Source of the DNA: Cryptomeria japonica
Lineage: Eukaryota; Streptophyta; Pinopsida; Cupressales; Cupressaceae
Direction: 5' to 3'
Assembly (NCBI RefSeq): GCF_030272615.1
Contig: NC_081413.1
Coordinates: 164,085,080 to 164,149,079, forward strand
Length of the DNA stretch: 64,000 bases
Shown here: piece after piece, positions 12,087 through 23,546 of the stretch
How positions within the stretch are numbered: position 1 is the stretch's first letter
Layout of the letters: every line of letters starts with the position of its first letter
Made by a program: the position numbers and the translations under genes
The notes under the pieces: generated by a model
The model's database searches: none
What the model was told of the DNA's origin: nothing
Seen by the model: the letters and a program-made list of their open reading frames with translations, nothing else

Positions 12087-13269
12087 TCAAGTGACTCCTT
12101 TGGGTAGAAAAGAGAGAGGAATACCAGCCTTGTGGAAGTCACTTTCAGGTATCCAAGTGGCTTCAGAGGCTGGTTGATCTTTCCACTTGACCAAATGTTC
12201 AAAGTAGTCATGCCTTCTAGTCTTCTTGATGATTCTGGAATCAAGTACCTGTTCAGGAATGGGAGAAGAAGAAGAGGGGAGAGGTAGATCAGAAAGGGAA
12301 TTTGAAATGTCTAAAACTCTTTGATTCTCTGCTAGAGGCTGCCCCTTGAAAGGTACCAAATCTTCAACATTAAAGATAGGAGACAAAGAAACATCAGCAG
12401 GTAAATCAATTTTATAAGCATTTGGACCATACGTAGCCAAAATCCTGCAAGGTCCAATTCTTCTCATTTGTAACTTGGTAGGAACTCCCTTTTGCAATCT
12501 AGACTTGTTGAGATGTACCATCACAAAATATCCAACTGTGAATTGGACATCCCTCTTTGAAGCATCCACCCTTGCCTTGACTCTTGTTGTGGTATCCTGC
12601 AAAGATTGCTTAACCTGTTCATGTATCTCCTTGAGAGATTGTGCCATGTCTTTTGCTGTCCCACTAACATGTTGCAAGTTAGTCACATCATGTAACTCAA
12701 AAACACCTCTTGGATGCATACCATAAACAACCTGAAATGGACTCTTACCAGTGGATCTATTTACACTATCATTGTAGGCAAACTCTGCCTATGGGATGAG
12801 CTGATCCCTGCTTTGTCCATACTCCTTAGTTACCCAATGTTCTATTCACCACCTCTATTTGGCCATCTGTCTATGGATGGTAAGCTGAGCCAAAAGATAA
12901 GTTAGTACCCAATTTCTTCCACAAAGTCTTCCAAAAATGACCCAAAAACTTAACATCTCTATCTGATACAATGCTAGATGGCAAACCATGTATTTTGACA
13001 ACTTCTTTAAAGAAAAGGAAAGCAATATGACTAGCATCATTAGTAGTTTTGCAAGGTATAAAGTGAGCCATTTTACTAAATCTGTCAACAACCACAAAGA
13101 TACTGTCATGCCCTATTTTTGTCCTTGGTAGAGCTACAACAAAATCCATATTGATGCACTCCCATGGCCTAGAAGGAATGGGAAGTGGCTGATATAAACC
13201 AGCATTAGTGCTATTACCTTTGGCCTTCTGACATACCATGCACTGTTCAACATACCTCTGGACATCTTT
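12087..13269 (-). pseudogene. Chromovirus 1 integrase with C-terminal chromodomain (broken)
   Basis: Integrase inserts the DNA copy into the chromosome. The zinc-binding CMVCQKAKG half is at about 13210-13239. The catalytic core follows: [10 protein letters not shown] holds the first Asp, SDRDVKF the second, and the Glu sits in TDGQIEVVNR near 12860. In-frame TAG codons occur just before the zinc CXXC (about 13270) and before TDGQ. Between 12871 and 12719 the frame changes. The C-terminal piece (210 codons) has the GPY-type module (RRIGPCRILATYGPNAYKID) and then an intact chromodomain at about 12120-12251, with YFEHLVKWK and EATWIPE. Chromodomains in this clade are known to bind histone marks and bias insertion to heterochromatin. 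Confidence 0.92.
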
Positions 13270-14757
13270 CTACATCTTAGGCCAGTAATAAAAATGTTGA
13301 ACCAACTCTAAGGTCTTGTTGAGACCAAAATGGCCACTCAAACACCCATTGTGTTTCTCTTGAATGAGATTGTCTCTCATGGAACCTTTAGGAACACATA
13401 GTTGTCCTCCCCTGAATAACAAACCATTCTGCAATGTATAGTCAGCATACTCACTATGACAATGATTCGCAAAAGCAAGACAAACTTTATAAACAACAGC
13501 AAAATCATCATCATTAGGATATAAATCTTGAAAGCAGTCAATCCCAATACTCTTTACTTGGATCTCCTGAATAGTTAGCAATCTCCTACTTAAAGCATCA
13601 ACTACTTTGTTACATTGGCCTTTCTTGTGCTTAAGAGTAAATGTATATGCTTGTAGGTACTCTACCCATTTCACATGTCTATGGTTGAGTTTATCCTGAG
13701 AATTCAAGAAACTGACTGCTTGGTTGTCTATATACACAACAAATTCCTTAGGAAGCAAATAATGCCTCCACTTCCTGAGTGCCTGCACCAATGAATATAA
13801 TTCTAAATCATAAGATGAATACTTTTTCTTTGCATCATTCAGTTTTTCACTAAAGAAAGTAACTAGTCTATTATCTTGACTCGAGACTGTACCTACTACA
13901 AGATGACTGGCATCACATTCTATTGTAAAGAGTTTATCAAAACTAGGAAGGATTAGCACTGGCTGTGTAGCAACTCTAGTTTTGAGTAACTCAAACCCCT
14001 TATTGGCTGCTTCGGTCCATTCAAACTTGAATTTATGACCACCTTATATTGTATCCAACATGGGTGCACAAATCTCATTGAAACCTTTGATAAACTTCCT
14101 GTAAAACTGGGCTAGACCATGAAAACTCCTAACCTCACTGGATGATTGTGGGGTTGGCCAACTTGTTATGGCTGCAACTTTAGATTGATCCATCTTAAGT
14201 TCTCCACTAGACACAACAAAACCAAGATAGACTAACTCTTGCTGCATAAAATCACATTTCTCAAGATTTATGGTTAACTGCTCATCAGATAATCTTTGCA
14301 AAACAATAGCTAAGTGTTTCAAATGCTCCTCTTTAGTCTTACTAAAAATGAGAATATCATCTAAGTAGACTACCACAAACTTACTGAGAAAATCCTGCAA
14401 TACTTCATTCATTAACCTCATAAAGGTACTGGGAGCATTAGAGAGTCCAAAAGGCAAAACCAACCATTCATAAAGACCCTCATTTGTTTTAAAAGCAATT
14501 TTCCACTCATCACCCTCTTTTATTCTTATCTGATGGTAACCACTTTTTAAGTCTATTTTGGAGAAATACCTTGCACCCCCTAAACAATCCATCAAATCTT
14601 CTATCCTGGGAATGGGGAATCTGTATCTTATTGTGATCTTGTTGATAGCTCTGGAATCTATACACAATCTCCATGTGCCCCCTTTCTTAGGTGCTAACAC
14701 AGTGGGCACTGCACAAGGGCTTATACTTTTTCTTATTAATCCTTGATCCAATAACTC
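13270..14757 (-). pseudogene. Chromovirus 1 reverse transcriptase and RNase H
   Basis: RT copies element RNA into DNA and RNase H removes the RNA strand. RT motifs in order: [56 protein letters not shown] and the catalytic [11 protein letters not shown], all intact. A TAA at about 14041-14043 (an AAA lysine codon in the related copy) separates RT from RNase H. RNase H carries FTIECDASHLVVG, the YIDNQAVSF block and VVDALSRR, followed by the start of the integrase zinc domain (HNGCLSGHFGLNKTLELV). A one-base insertion near 14756 puts RT out of frame with gag-protease. Confidence 0.94.
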
Positions 14758-15472
14758 CTTGAATCTGTCTAGCTACCTCTTTGTTCTGCTCAGGAGTCAT
14801 CTTGTATGTTGCTTTGTTTGGCAAAGAAGCTCCTGGTATAAAGTCAATTTGATGACTAATGGCTCTAGGAGGAGGTAATGTTGCTGGTTGTCCATCACTG
14901 ATGATGCCCTTAACGTTATCAAGAAGTTGTTGCACTTCTTGTGGGATCTCAACTTGTTTTTCTTTCTTATCCTCCTTAGGTTTCACTACAATTTCATAAC
15001 CAATCCCATCTCCCTCTTTCATGGTTTGGACAAACTCTTTTTCATTGACTAATAGTACTTTAGGTGCCTATGGTTTACTGTTCTTTGTCTCTTCACTAAG
15101 GGACTGAATTTTGTAGACAATGCCATTCTTTTGAAAGGAATATGTGTTTTTTTCACCATCATGGTGTGCCCTTCTATCAAATTGCCAATGTCTACCCAAT
15201 AGTAGATGGCAAGCATCCATGGGAAGGATGTCATAGAGTATCATATCCTTGTATTCACCTATATTGAAGTCTACCCATGCTTGTTCATTCACTAGGACAT
15301 GTTACCCCTTGTTTAACTAGGTTACCTTGTAGGGTTCACTGTGCTTCATTCTAGGTAGGTTCAATTTGCTAACTACCTCCTCTGAGATAATATTATCTGT
15401 AGAGCCTAAATTAATAATCACCTTATATACCTTGCCCAATATTTTGCACTTGATTCTGAACAATGCTCTTCT
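14758..15472 (-). pseudogene. Chromovirus 1 aspartic protease and linker to RT
   Basis: The protease would mature Gag-Pol. The motif that should be DSGSTDNII reads NLGSTDNII here (about 15400-15430): the catalytic Asp codon GAT is AAT and the Ser codon TCA is TTA, both C-to-T type changes. The related copy in chromovirus 2 still has DSGSTDNII. Downstream blocks (MDACHLLLGRHWQFDRRAHH, IPGASLPNKATYKMTPEQNK) match the usual linker to RT. In-frame stops occur near 15290 and around 15050. It is in the same frame as gag. Confidence 0.88.
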
Positions 15473-16669
15473 CTAAGACACTTCACACTTATGAGGTTCT
15501 TGCATCAATACTCTCCTCATCATTAGACTTTCACCATCTTCGGGTGCTAGGTGCATTGCTGGAGTTCTTATACTACTCCTTTCCTCCTGAACATAGTTCA
15601 CTTTTCTTTCACCTCCATGGGAAGAACTAGGCTTTTCAGGACACCTATAAGAAGGATGACCCAATTTCTGACAGTTGTAGCATTTCATTGTGGAGAAATA
15701 AGACCCTCTACCTAGGCCACTAGACCTACCCCTTCCTAGGTTGCTTGATCCACTTCCCCTAAGATTAGGTTTGCTTTGAGAATCCCCACTTTGCTCTATA
15801 AGCTTAGATTCCCCCTGGGACCTTTGGTCTATGTGTCTTCCCCCAAAACTGCCTCGATGGCCTCGACCATCTCTACCTCTTCCTCTACCTCTGTTATGCT
15901 GCTCTTGCTTCTTCCTACTCCTTTCCTCTACCTTGAGTGCAAGTTGATAGCACTTCTGGACTGTTGTAGGGCACAACAAACTTAACTCTTCCTGTATGTT
16001 CCATCTCAAACCATTGAGATACCTAGCAACCTTGACATTCTCACCCTCTTGGATCTTTGACCTAAGGCATAGCTTCTGAAACTCCTCGGTGTAGGTGCTG
16101 ACATCTAATTCTTTTTGCCTAAGGTTTTTCCTTCTCCTATGGAGCTATATTTCATAGTCCTCTAGAATATAAGCCTCTCTGATCTTGGACAACATTCCCT
16201 TCCAAGTTGCTATGGGCCTTTTTCCCTCTTTCTCATGTTCATCCTGAATGAATTTCCACCATGTTAAGGCAGCTCCTCTCAACCTGGACTTAGCCACCTT
16301 CACTTTTTGGGCCTCTGTCACACCATCACACTCAAAATGGTTCTCAAGCCCCTCAATCCACTCCATGACCACTTCTGGGTCCATTTTACCACTGAATAGT
16401 GGGACTCCTTCCAGTGTTCTCCCACTCATAGCCTTCAAGGCTTTCAAAAAGGGTTCATTCTCTATCACAGGGTCTGGTATAGGGGTCTCATCCTCTATAT
16501 CTAATAGCTTACCCTTACCTTCTGTTCCCTCTATCTTATTGCTGGCTTCATCTACCTTCACTTCTACCTCACCCAACTTCTATTCTAAGAGGTCTAGCTT
16601 CAATTTGAGTAACCTATTTTCTTCTTCCTGGTCTTCCACTTTCTTTGCTAGTTTTGCATTTGTCACCAT
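15473..16669 (-). pseudogene. Chromovirus 1 gag (capsid and zinc knuckle)
   Basis: Gag forms the virus-like particle. I place the start at the ATG at 16669, since the homologous ATG with the same MVTN start exists in chromovirus 2 (48800). The N-terminal coiled coil is interrupted by a TAG near 16580. The capsid core (16145-16576) contains MEWIEGLENHFECDGV and LRGAALTWWKF, typical of the retrotransposon Gag family. The nucleocapsid part (15473-16009) is Arg/Gly-rich with one CX2CX4HX4C knuckle, CYNCQKLGHPSYRC. All parts are in one frame; only stops break it. A 158-codon ORF on the other strand (16248-16724) is a shadow. Confidence 0.93.
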
Positions 16670-16702
16670 GGTTGCCAAATTGCTACTTCTTCCCAAGTGT
16701 AG

Positions 16703-16718
16703 CTACATTCTAATACCA
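16703..16718 (-). other. Primer binding site of chromovirus 1
   Basis: The minus strand reads TGGTATTAGAATGTAG three bases after the LTR end CTATCA. It is a diverged initiator-tRNA-Met site. Confidence 0.75.
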
Positions 16719-16721
16719 CTA

Positions 16722-19213
16722 TGATAGGGGGGTAGTGCAAGTGGAATTCTCAAGTGACTTGTATGTTCACTAAGTATAGGACCTTACTAATTTCAAGGTA
16801 TTGTTGTTGTAATCAGAGTGCAAGGTTCATAGACAACCTGAAACTTCCTCTTGATCCACCTCCCTAAGACAAGACTTCTTGGTTGCTCAAGGGCTTCAAC
16901 CCCATAATCACTCTGGCTTGGTAAACTAACTCCTTATTCATCCTCTTGGCTTTCATTCTTCTATCCCTAACCTGCTCCCTGACTACACAAGGTCTCCTTT
17001 TATTGGTTTACACATTGATACCAAGTTTGCTCCCAATGGCGTCTTTTGTCTTCTACATTTTGAGATGTAGAAGTCCTCCTCAAGTGCTAAAACTAAGTTT
17101 TTGGAGTCTACCACACAAAAAGTGTTAAATTCATGTGAGGACAACTTGTTTCAACTAGCATTGATGACTTTTGTGTTTTACATCCACCATTTGTGTAACT
17201 GATTTGATAAAAACTCAATTTTAAGGCCTAAAAAGGCTACAAGCAATTAGCCCTCCTTTTGGGGTTTTATACTCACCCTGCTCCAACGATGGGCTTCTAG
17301 ACTGAAAGCTTCACTTTTATGGATACCCTTTTGGGAGTTCTTAAAGATTTATTGAGTTTTAGGGTCCCTTAAGCCTTCTCCATGACTGTCCCAAAAATGG
17401 GTGCAAAAAAGAGGGCTTGCAAGGGTTTTGGTAGCAACAAATGACAAATAAGATGAAGACTTTCAATATGGACCAAAAAAACTTGGATCTACCATGTTAC
17501 TTGCTAAATAGGCCATGAAAAGATAGGTTTTACACCTTCCAAAGGTTAGGAAATAAAGGTTACAAAAAAGTTGCTCAAAAGGCATATGCAACATAACAAC
17601 TTTTCCCATTATTGTTGTCTACAAGCACATTTTTAGTATGAAAGAAATTACATTTCAAAACATGAGAACATGTCCAAATTTGAATAAACTCAAATAAAAA
17701 ATTATCCCTACACAAAAGCCATTAGGCAATTACAAACAAAGGTTTATTCACTATTAAGTCATTTATGACTGCACTTCTCTCTTTTCACTGTTTTTTTTTC
17801 CCTTGAACCTGCACTTTACAATGACAAAATTTTTGTTTGAAAATCTATTTTTGTGCTTTCTTAGTAATGCTATACCTTTTCATGCTTTATTTCCTTCACA
17901 CCTGCAACTTGGAGAGGAGAAATTCATGCACAACTTCAACAAACATGTAAAAATCAGTCATACTTGACTGTGGCAGCCAAATGGGCATTACGATTTTGCC
18001 TCAAAGACCATAAATTGATCTTGGCAACTTTCCCACCCATGGGAAATACTACACTCACTCTTTGTTCTTTTTTGAAAGCAATTAGAAGGAGGTACAATGC
18101 CTTACAAACTCCAATGTATGGTGGAGAGTAAGCAAGTGACAAGAAACTATCTCTAAAATAGTGACTCACTATTTTTTTTACATCATTTTCACAACTGAAA
18201 CATACAATCAACCTCTTAATGGCTTAGAAGGCCTCTTTGTCTTTACATTCAAATATAAAAATTAAAACAAGTCTGATAATCCAGTGAGTGCATTTTCTAT
18301 GGAGAAAGCAAAGCATCAAACTTCTTCCAAGACCCTAGCCAAATGGCACACTTGCCTAGGGCTTCATGGCCACAAACCTCTTTACACTTGCATTTTTTAA
18401 CTCAAAACAAGTATGTACACATCTTATAAATTGACCAACTGGTTCTTGGGAAGCCATGAGCGTTTTAGGGCCTCAAGAAGCCAAGTTGGTCAAACATCCT
18501 TGCCAAATTCCTAGACAAGGCAGTGAAACTGTCAAAACCAAATATTTTTGCACAAAACTCAAAACTTGATAAAATTCAATGCCACCAAAGGGAAAAGCTT
18601 AAGGAAACATAGAAGAACTGGAAAATGCAAAAACAATATGGACAAGTACAGCAGGTGTACGGACTGCTGCTCACTTGGAATCAAAACATAATGAAAAACA
18701 AGAAATTTTTAGTGTAAATTCTTAAAATGCTTCATAATTTCAAATTATCAACCCTTACAATAGATCAAACAGGAGAAAAAATACCACTCTAGGTTGGTTA
18801 GCCAGCTATATGGACAGGTACATGTCTAATAACACTAGAATTTGACATTTTGATGCCTAAATGACCCTTTTTTTGATGCCTAGAAAGTGTAAGGTTGATC
18901 CCAAAGCCTACAAAACACCTAGGAACACTACTCACACCTAAAAACCAAACACAAAACATGTCTATACATTTTCAAAACAAAAACACACTAAAAAGTCACT
19001 TTTTACAACATTTTGCCAGGCAACTCCAAAACTGGCAATTTTGAACAAAAGTTGAAAACAGGAAACCAAAACCACACAATGAGTTCAGAACTCATCCAAA
19101 CAACTTAAAACAAGACAAAAAAAACTTAATCAACCTTTCCAACTCAAAGCTAATAAAAATCAAACTTACTCTCAAACCTATGTTGAAAATGAGGCCTAGG
19201 TGCTTCTGCACCA
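16722..19213 (-). repeat. 5' LTR of chromovirus 1
   Basis: 2492 bases, matching the LTR at 9569-12064 end to end. It is followed by the target duplication ATAGG at 19214-19218. As the 5' LTR it should hold the element promoter; I could not place a TATA box with confidence. Confidence 0.95.
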
Positions 19214-19218
19214 ATAGG

Positions 19219-19675
19219 TTATTGGAGTCAGGAGGTACACTTGGTTCACTTGGTGCTCCTACACCAATTTGCCAAGCCCAAAAATGACAAAATACAAAGT
19301 ACATCCAAATCCAAGAGCAATAATTTTTTTTAGGATGAGAGAGAGAAGATTATAATATTTTTTAAAAATTAAGAAAAAACTTTTGATCAAATGTAGGAAG
19401 AACAACAAGCATAAATTTTGTCCCTCCATTTGTCAGAAGAGTTAATTACTTCTTGTTAGAGAAGAAAATTGGAAATGATAAGGCATAGGAGTCACAAAGA
19501 AGAGAAACAAGGCAATTCTATGATGGATTATGATCACTATAGGTCTAGGATGAGTCTATAAAATTTCCAAGCCTACTCAAAAAGTAAAAATCAAAATACC
19601 ATTGTACCTAGGGTGCCAAAATCCAAGGCCATAGTATACCCTCACGAATCTTTTAAAATAGTAACACAAGATTAA
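19219..19675. other. Between chromovirus 1 and the LINE ORF1 fragment
   Basis: AT-rich DNA with no clear gene. It may be the 5' part of the LINE whose ORF1 becomes readable at 19676. A minus-strand ORF at 19092-19304 starts in this stretch and runs into the LTR, and is not supported. Confidence 0.4.
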
Positions 19676-19745
19676 AAGAAAGAGGGTTTCTTTGTTAAAT
19701 TGATAGGTTGGGGCTTGGAAAAAGATAAAAATTTGAAGTGTTGGG
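19676..19745 (+). pseudogene. LINE ORF1, first piece, cut by copia A
   Basis: The frame open from 19676 reads GFFVKLIGWGLEKDKNLKC up to the target site TTGGG. If the copia A insertion and one TTGGG copy are removed, it continues without a shift at 31999 as EYHWGGQISINSLLNNF. This is direct evidence that the LINE was there before copia A. The sequence resembles the DUF4283-type N-terminal domain of plant L1 ORF1 proteins, which bind RNA. Confidence 0.75.
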
Positions 19746-20983
19746 TGTTGGCATTATGGATGAATTGACTATGTGTTGCCTTGATGTTTTGTCATTGATG
19801 TCAACACTAGCTATTATGGTTGGTTACCGACAAACAAGTTTTGTTTACTGATAGAAGATCTTGTGTTATTGACAAAAAAAATTATCTGATAGACACTTCC
19901 GGTATGATTGGATCAATGGATTATGTTTGATTTCATGTGTTATATGCTCCTGGAGCATGTTTTGGTCAGTTGGTATTGACTTGGTAATTGGATGCTATCA
20001 TACACTCTTGTAAACCCATACCAGCATTGGTTTAAGGTTTAATCGGCAGAGCTTTCACTGAGGAATATTGATAGGATGCATAAGTGGTGTTGGTGCGGCT
20101 TCTTCATGGATTTCAGGATGCTGAAGATGTTCTTTGATCATGCTTCAACTACTTGAAGACATTGCTTTGGTGTGGTGGACCCAAAATAGGTCCAGTACCT
20201 TTCTAGGTTATGGACAGGTATCATGTTAACGTGTACTCTACACGCTACTAGGATTTTTTGAGATGTTCTATGAATTGGTTATTATTGTTTTGGTCTTAAA
20301 TCGACATGGCATATCATTGTAATATGGATTTATGTAATGATCTTATTGTAATATCTTTTAGGTGACCGACCTAATTGGTTTAGGCCTTAGGGTTGGGATA
20401 AAATGATGTAAGATCTCATTGTAGGTCATGGTCATGGTCTTGAAATGCAATATCATATGCAAAGGATATTTGGTTGATCATAGGTGATCGAATTGGGATT
20501 AAGGAAGAGGTCTAAGGCCTCCAGTATTGAGCTTAACCAAGACTGTAATCAGGCATGGTAGATGCTATCTCTGGCAGTTCATTATTCTAGATTGTTTTCC
20601 ATTTATCTTGAGATGGTTGTTGCCTCTTTGTAGTTAGTGAGACTCTTTTGTAATGAGTAGTACACTCTAGGCAGTGTTCCTTCCTGCATTTGCAGGCCCC
20701 TCATTGTATCACATACTTTCTGTAGAAGTATCATTTGACTGTGGGTAGGCTTCCCACCGTGGTTTTCCCTTTCTAGATATTCCATGTACAAATCACAGTG
20801 TTATGTGGTATGGTTGCATTGTGTTGATTATTTGTTTCATTGTTAAGTTTTATTGCTTACTGGTATCTATTTCTTCTTTACTGGTACTTAATCTAGTTAA
20901 AGGTTATTAAGTGGAATAAATGATATAATATGTTAACAACTGATTCACACCCCCCTCTCATTTGCTCACCGGTTATCCTAACA
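19746..20983 (+). repeat. 5' LTR of copia A
   Basis: 1238 bases, TGTTGGCATTATGG to GGTTATCCTAACA. It contains about 370 bases (roughly 20240-20610) that are missing from the 3' LTR, so it is the fuller copy. Confidence 0.95.
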
Positions 20984-20985
20984 AT

Positions 20986-20998
20986 TGGTATCAGATCC
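20986..20998 (+). other. Primer binding site of copia A
   Basis: TGGTATCAGATCC, two bases after the LTR end CTAACA. It is one base from the initiator-tRNA-Met PBS. Confidence 0.88.
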
Positions 20999-21041
20999 TT
21001 GGTCCTCTTTTAAGGAAGCTTAACCACTTGAGGCAGATCCT

Positions 21042-21927
21042 ATGGTAGCTAACACTTCAAATCCATCCACGTCTATTTTCAGAAGAGAAATCCCTAAGCT
21101 TGATAGAACAAATTATGGGATATGGAAAATTCAAATGGAGACTCATCTTAAATGCCTTGGAAAGGATATTTGGGATATCATTGATAAAAGGATACACACC
21201 TTATGATCCGGTATCTGGCAATCCTACTCCTGCAGACTTGGATAAGAACATTGAAAATGATTGCAGAGCTAGAGAAGCCCTCTTTTGTGCACTTACTAAT
21301 CAGCAAATCATGGGATTGACTGATAAATCATCAACAAAGGTTATGTGGGATAAATTGTAGACTTTGAATAAAGGTGATCCTACTATCAAAATTGCTAAAC
21401 TTGATGGTTACCGAGTAAGATATGAAAACTTGAAGATGGAAGATAATGAAAGAATTGTTGTGTTTATGGAAAGAGTAAATGAGATTGTTATGGGAATTCA
21501 ATGTTGTGGAGGATTTCTGAGTGAAGATGAAATAATTTCCAAAGTCTTGAGAGCCCTTCCATCGGCTTACAAGATGAGGACAACTGCAATTAATGAGTTG
21601 AGAACAATGGCAAACTCTTCAGTTAACAGAGACATTTTGATTGGGAAATTATCTACTTTTGAGATTGAAGAATTTGGATCTTCTGGAGTTGTAAATTCTG
21701 AACCTGCTTTTCATGCATCATCATCTACCAGAAATAGTGATTGGAAAGCCTTATACGCAAAGGAATTGGAAGGTATGAGGAAAGAAGATGAAGAATTTAA
21801 GCAACTTGAAGCCTTATTTGCTAGAAGAGTACCTAAAGGACCAATAGGAAGTAAGTATGAAGGTAAAGAACCTTTTAAATGTTTTGCATGTAATGAGATT
21901 GGTCATTTTGCATCTAGATGTCCTTAA
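21042..21927 (+). pseudogene. Copia A gag
   Basis: Gag packages the element RNA. The start is the ATG at 21042 (MVANTSNPSTSIF), soon after the PBS; the residues KLDRTNYGIWKIQMETHL follow the usual copia Gag N-terminus. A one-base shift near 21180 moves the frame to the one read from 21190 (KGYTPYDPV). Within the main part lie the UBN2-type Gag block (around WDKL...KIAKLDGYR, with a TAG between) and one zinc knuckle, CFACNEIGHFASRC, at the end. A TAA follows at 21925-21927, where an intact element would read on into protease. Confidence 0.92.
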
Positions 21928-22525
21928 AGGAATGCAAGATTTGAGGAAAGAGTTAAGAAATCATTTAAGCCTAACCAAAATAGATATAGATTCAAGAAAA
22001 GTAAACAATGATACATAGCAGATGAGGAAGGAGTAAGTGATGACTCTAGGGATGAACCGACAGAAGACTCTGCTAGTGGATCCCACAATAGAAAGGAATG
22101 GGTGTTCTATGCTTTAAACGAAGATGAACCGACATTGGCTATCATGAATGAAGAAAAGGCCTTGGCAGCAAAAGTTGAAGATAAGGATGAATGGGTAATT
22201 GATAGTGGATGCTCACATCATATGACTGAAGATAAAAGAAAAAAATTGTCCCTGCAAGAATACAATGGCGGTCAAGTCAAATTTGGAGATGACAAAGCAT
22301 GTTTGATCAAAGGTAGAGGTATTATTTCTTTGGATGGCAAACATAATACTGATAATGTCTATTATGTAAAAGGTTTAAAGAATAATCTTTTGAGTGTTGG
22401 TCAATTGGTGGACAAGGGTTTCCTTCTTTAGTTTAAAGATAGAAAATACAAAATCATTAACAAGACTAGTTTGGAGATTGCAGCCGATATTCATACTAGA
22501 GGTAATATCTTTCACTTGAACACTA
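21928..22525 (+). pseudogene. Copia A protease and start of the integrase region
   Basis: In the same frame as gag. The protease active site is intact: EWVIDSGCSHHMT at about 22189-22227, with the DSG triad. Downstream blocks (GRGIISLDGKHN, VYYVKGLKNNLLSVGQL) are typical copia protease. A TAG at 22429-22431 breaks the frame, and the pre-integrase block GNIFHLNTSN then runs into the element B target site GTAAT at 22526-22530. It resumes at 28061. Confidence 0.92.
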
Positions 22526-22530
22526 GTAAT

Positions 22531-23341
22531 TGTTAGGATTCCCACAGATATTGAGAGGGAGGGGGTGAATCAGTATCTAACCGGTAATAAGATTTTCTTA
22601 ACTTAAAACATGTAGAGCAAATTAGAACTGTGTGCCGGTAAATAGAAAGTAATGCAATAAACAGAGATAAAAACAACCACATGAAAAACACACCATAACA
22701 CTATTTTAACGAGGAAACCCGGTTTGGGAAAAACCTCGGTGGGATTTGTGACCCACAATATTCACTTACTGGTCAATAAGAGAATATTACTGCTACAAGA
22801 GGGGCCTGCACATGCAGGAAGGCCAAGTGCCTAGAGCTCACTGCTCAATTACAAAATGGGAAGTCTCACTAACTTACAAAATGGATTATATAAATCCAAT
22901 GTCTTGTACTACTTTAAAATAGCATCTACTATGCCAGATCCAGTATCGGTTTATAGCTCTACTTCTTTTACATAAACCCTTAACCTATAATTCGCATAAT
23001 AGGTTTGCCTTATTTTGCTTAATTACATTCCTCCATTCATTAAATCTCTTCTTCAATGTTCTACAATGAAATCTCCTATATAAGAGTCATTTTACAACTT
23101 GCCAAGTTGGCTTACAATGATTTTACAATAATAAACAAAATAAATTACAAACAAAATTCTTGTCGGCTTCTGTGTCGGTATGCTTCCTTTCACTGCCGAT
23201 GCTGGTCTGTGTGCCAGTGTAGAATCTAACTTTGCTGGTGCCAGTGGATTGCCTTGTCGGTGTCATAGGATTGTAAGGTTGCCATCAATGACAAAACCTT
23301 CAATCACCTACATGTCTCATTGGAGTGTGCATTTGCCAACA
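22531..23341 (-). repeat. 3' LTR of element B
   Basis: 811 bases; plus-strand ends TGTTAGGATTCC and TTTGCCAACA. It matches 27239-28055 closely. A small plus-strand ORF at 23180-23452 crosses the LTR edge and is not a gene. Confidence 0.94.
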
Positions 23342-23353
23342 ATCTCCCCCTTT
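23342..23353 (-). other. Polypurine tract of element B
   Basis: The minus strand reads AAAGGGGGAGAT directly before the LTR start TGTTGGCAAATG. It is identical to the PPT of copia A. Confidence 0.9.
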
Positions 23354-23546
23354 GGCATTGATGGCAACACTCATGAGAAAAATTCAGAAGTGATCCAAAA
23401 ATTGAAGTCCAAAATTTGTTACCAAAAATGTGTGTTCCCCCTGAGCAGATGATTCCTAAGTTATTGGATTTTTCTCATACCACTACTCCCCCTTTGGCAT
23501 CAATGACAAAGGTTGTCAAAGTGTCAATAGAGTGTAGTTTCCTGTT

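Larger units (their letters stand above)
9569..19213 (-). mobile_element. Chromovirus 1: Ty3/gypsy element with chromodomain integrase
   Basis: A complete 9.6 kb LTR retrotransposon in minus orientation. LTRs at 9569-12064 and 16722-19213 are near-identical over about 2.5 kb and have TG...CA ends. A perfect 5-base target duplication ATAGG flanks it (9564-9568 and 19214-19218). The PBS lies at 16703-16718 and the PPT at 12065-12076. Minus-strand domain order is Gag, CCHC knuckle, protease, RT, RNase H, integrase, chromodomain, as expected for a chromovirus with one gag-pol ORF. The copy is dead: several in-frame stops and two frame changes (about 14756, and between 12719 and 12871). Confidence 0.96.

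Noticed and set aside
16248-16724. Plus ORF of 158 codons
   Set aside because: Exact antisense of chromovirus 1 gag, whose Gag motifs are clear on the minus strand.
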